A stretch of 64,000 bases of DNA from an uncultured Pseudomonadales bacterium (GTDB lineage: Bacteria > Pseudomonadota > Gammaproteobacteria > Pseudomonadales > Azotimanducaceae): NCBI GenBank assembly GCA_958296195.1, contig OY282455.1, forward strand, positions 3,038,001 to 3,102,000, read 5' to 3'. Shown one piece after another: positions 62,357 through 64,000 of the stretch; position 1 is the stretch's first letter; the number at the start of each line of letters is the position of its first letter. The notes under the pieces are model-generated. The model saw only the letters and a program-made list of their open reading frames with translations, was not told where the DNA came from and ran no database searches. The translations under genes were made by a program, and so were the position numbers.

Positions 62357-63040
62357 ATGAGCAACAGCGTCCTAGTTATAGAAGACGAGCAGGAAGTGCG
62401 GGAGATGCTCAGCTTCTCGCTGAGTCGAAGCGGCTTCAACGTGTGGGAGGCGGCCAGCGCCGAAGAGGCGCTGCGTCGGCTTGACGGCCCCCTGCCTAAT
62501 TTGGTGATCATCGACTGGATGCTGCCCGGCATGAATGGGGTGGACCTCGCCCGCCGGCTGCGCCGGGACGAGCACACCGCCAGTTTGCCCATGATCATGC
62601 TGACCGCCAGGGGCGAGCAGGCGGACAAGCTCAAGAGCTTTGACTCCGGCGTGGACGACTACATCACCAAGCCGTTCTCGCCAAGGGAGTTGGTGGCGCG
62701 GATGCGGGCGCTGCTGCGGCGCTCAGGGGCGCCGGAGGACGGGGTGCTGAAGAGCGGCCCCTTGCGCTTGGACCTCAATGCGCACAAGCTCTCTGTGGAT
62801 GGCAAAGCCGTCAAGATTGGCCCCACGGAGTTCCGCCTGCTGGAGCTGTTCATGCGCAATCCCAACCGAGCGTTCGGGCGGGGGCAGCTCCTGGACCGGG
62901 TGTGGGGCCGCAGCATTTATGTTGAGGAGCGCACGGTTGACGTTCATGTGTTGCGTCTGCGCAAGACGCTCAAGCCGTACGGGCTGGACAAGCTGGTGCA
63001 GACCGTGCGCGGCCTAGGCTATCGCTTCAGTTCGGATTGA
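62357..63040 (+). CDS. phoB: phosphate response regulator PhoB
   Basis: 227 aa. The receiver phospho-acceptor is D53 in LVIIDWMLPG. The C-terminal winged helix (FRLLELFMRNPNRAFGRGQLLDRVWG) binds pho boxes. Phosphorylated by PhoR, it turns on phosphate-starvation genes. Its stop overlaps the phoR start (TGATG). Confidence 0.94.
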   Translation: MSNSVLVIEDEQEVREMLSFSLSRSGFNVWEAASAEEALRRLDGPLPNLVIIDWMLPGMNGVDLARRLRRDEHTASLPMIMLTARGEQADKLKSFDSGVDDYITKPFSPRELVARMRALLRRSGAPEDGVLKSGPLRLDLNAHKLSVDGKAVKIGPTEFRLLELFMRNPNRAFGRGQLLDRVWGRSIYVEERTVDVHVLRLRKTLKPYGLDKLVQTVRGLGYRFSSD

Positions 63041-64000
63041 TGCGCCTATATACCCACAAGGAAGCGCTGGCCGGCGGCGGCCTCGTCGTTCTGGCGATCA
63101 TCATCGGGGCTGCCGGCAACGCCCTCGGCTGGGCGCTTTTCGGGGCGGCGCTGCTTGGGCTTGTCCATCAGCACCGAGTCCTCGCCAACTTCGCCCGCTG
63201 GGCTCGGCAGCCCCTGCGCCGGCCGCATCTAGGCAACGGCGGCCTGCAGCAGGCGGCGGATTCGCTGCGCTGGTCCCTGCTGCGCTCCCGGCGCCGAGTC
63301 GGCAACGCCCTGCGCTATCTGGTGCGCATTCGCGGCGTTACGGAGGCTTTGCCGGACGCCGCCGTTCTGATAGACGGCGACGGCGACATAGAGGCGTTCA
63401 ACCAAGCCTCCGGGTCCTTGCTGCACCTAAGCCGTCAGGACATGGGCGGCAATCTCGGCGCCTTGCTGCGGCACCCCGAGGTGGTCAGCCTTTTGAAGCA
63501 GCGGGTGCCCGACGCCACGATTGAAATCGGCTCGCCCTTTGCCGAAGGGCAGCGTTTGGAGCTGCGGCGAGTCAACGTCGCTGCGGACCGAGACTTGATT
63601 CTGGCCAGGGACGTGACCCACTTGAACCGCTTGCTCAGCATGCGTCAAGACTTCGTCGCCAATGTGTCCCACGAACTGCGCACTCCCTTGACCGTTGTGG
63701 TGGGCTATCTGGAGGCCATTGAAGAGGAGTCCATGGATGAAGCGACCCTGCGCCACCTAGTGGGCAAGCTAGCCTCTCCCACCCGGCGCATGCGGGCATT
63801 GGTGGACGACCTGCTTATGCTGACCCGCCTGGAGTCCAGTCCCAATCCCAAGCCGGAGGATCTGACCCCGATCGACGTCAAGGAGTTGGTGGACAGGGTG
63901 GTGGACGAAGTGGCCGGCCTGACCACCAAGCAACATCGAATCGAGCGGCGAATGCGCTCCGACCTGCGGGTGCTGGGCATCGAGAAGGAGCTGCACAGCG
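63040..64000 (+). CDS. phoR: phosphate sensor kinase PhoR (3' end beyond window)
   Basis: 320 codons present; the gene is cut by the window edge. The N-terminus has a membrane hairpin (LAGGGLVVLAIIIGAAGNALGWALFGAALLGL). A PAS-like domain follows (AVLIDGDGDIEAFNQASGSLL), then the HisKA box NVSHELRTPLTV with the phospho-acceptor near H211. The ATP-binding domain lies outside. It controls PhoB. Confidence 0.93.
   Translation, partial: MRLYTHKEALAGGGLVVLAIIIGAAGNALGWALFGAALLGLVHQHRVLANFARWARQPLRRPHLGNGGLQQAADSLRWSLLRSRRRVGNALRYLVRIRGVTEALPDAAVLIDGDGDIEAFNQASGSLLHLSRQDMGGNLGALLRHPEVVSLLKQRVPDATIEIGSPFAEGQRLELRRVNVAADRDLILARDVTHLNRLLSMRQDFVANVSHELRTPLTVVVGYLEAIEEESMDEATLRHLVGKLASPTRRMRALVDDLLMLTRLESSPNPKPEDLTPIDVKELVDRVVDEVAGLTTKQHRIERRMRSDLRVLGIEKELHS

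Noticed and set aside
1..64000. CRISPR array
   Set aside because: No regularly spaced repeats of the right size; the only tandem repeats are two-copy units at 16.4 and 39.5 kb.

Overview
The window is about 64 kb of high-GC, gene-dense DNA. The gene content points to an uncultured gammaproteobacterium: PepN, the methylthioinosine phosphorylase/hpt pair, a DUF3450-ExbB-ExbB-ExbD-TonB-TPR cluster, PhoB/PhoR, and a lexA gene with a CTGT-N8-ACAG SOS box. This placement is inferred from families alone. No rRNA, CRISPR array or intact mobile element was seen.

Layout. 1-7.1 kb: a MoxR-DUF58-DUF4381-BatA-BatB/C-BatD operon, broken only by an AT-rich 160-bp island. 7.2-12.7 kb: PepN, XdhC, MocA, NAD kinase. 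12.9-16.2 kb: selA-selB-selC (tRNA-Sec). 16.3-24.2 kb: a coiled-coil membrane protein, a quinone-oxidoreductase-like enzyme, a TonB-dependent receptor, MetX and a fused NADH-dehydrogenase-like/SelD protein. 24.3-30.6 kb: housekeeping and small genes, including a translationally coupled DUF4258 pair. 30.6-31.9 kb: a decayed AAA ATPase fragment and lexA. 31.9-43 kb: carotenoid oxygenase, an RND efflux pair, an LLM oxidoreductase, and a P450-Rieske oxygenase operon. 42.9-43.7 kb: a flavodoxin-like gene and a short selenoprotein W (Rdx/SelW) gene with an in-frame TGA. 43.8-48.4 kb: a MacAB-like ABC exporter. 48.5-55.9 kb: a COG3146 protein, a two-gene restriction-modification system with a GIY-YIG nuclease, a DUF3014 protein, an IS remnant, a phosphotransferase, pyrF and riboflavin synthase. 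56-61.2 kb: the TonB energy-transduction cluster. 61.5-64 kb: dienelactone hydrolase, phoB and the start of phoR.

The most notable point is selenium. The window carries selA, selB, tRNA-Sec and selD, and also one substrate for that machinery: a 74-residue SelW-like protein at 43501-43725 whose CxxU motif is read through TGA. An ordinary ORF caller misses this gene because it stops after ten codons. The nearby XdhC and MocA genes suggest molybdoenzyme maturation in the same chromosomal neighbourhood.

Starts were reassigned for many genes from ribosome-binding sites or family length. All function calls rest on motifs read by eye, with no database search.
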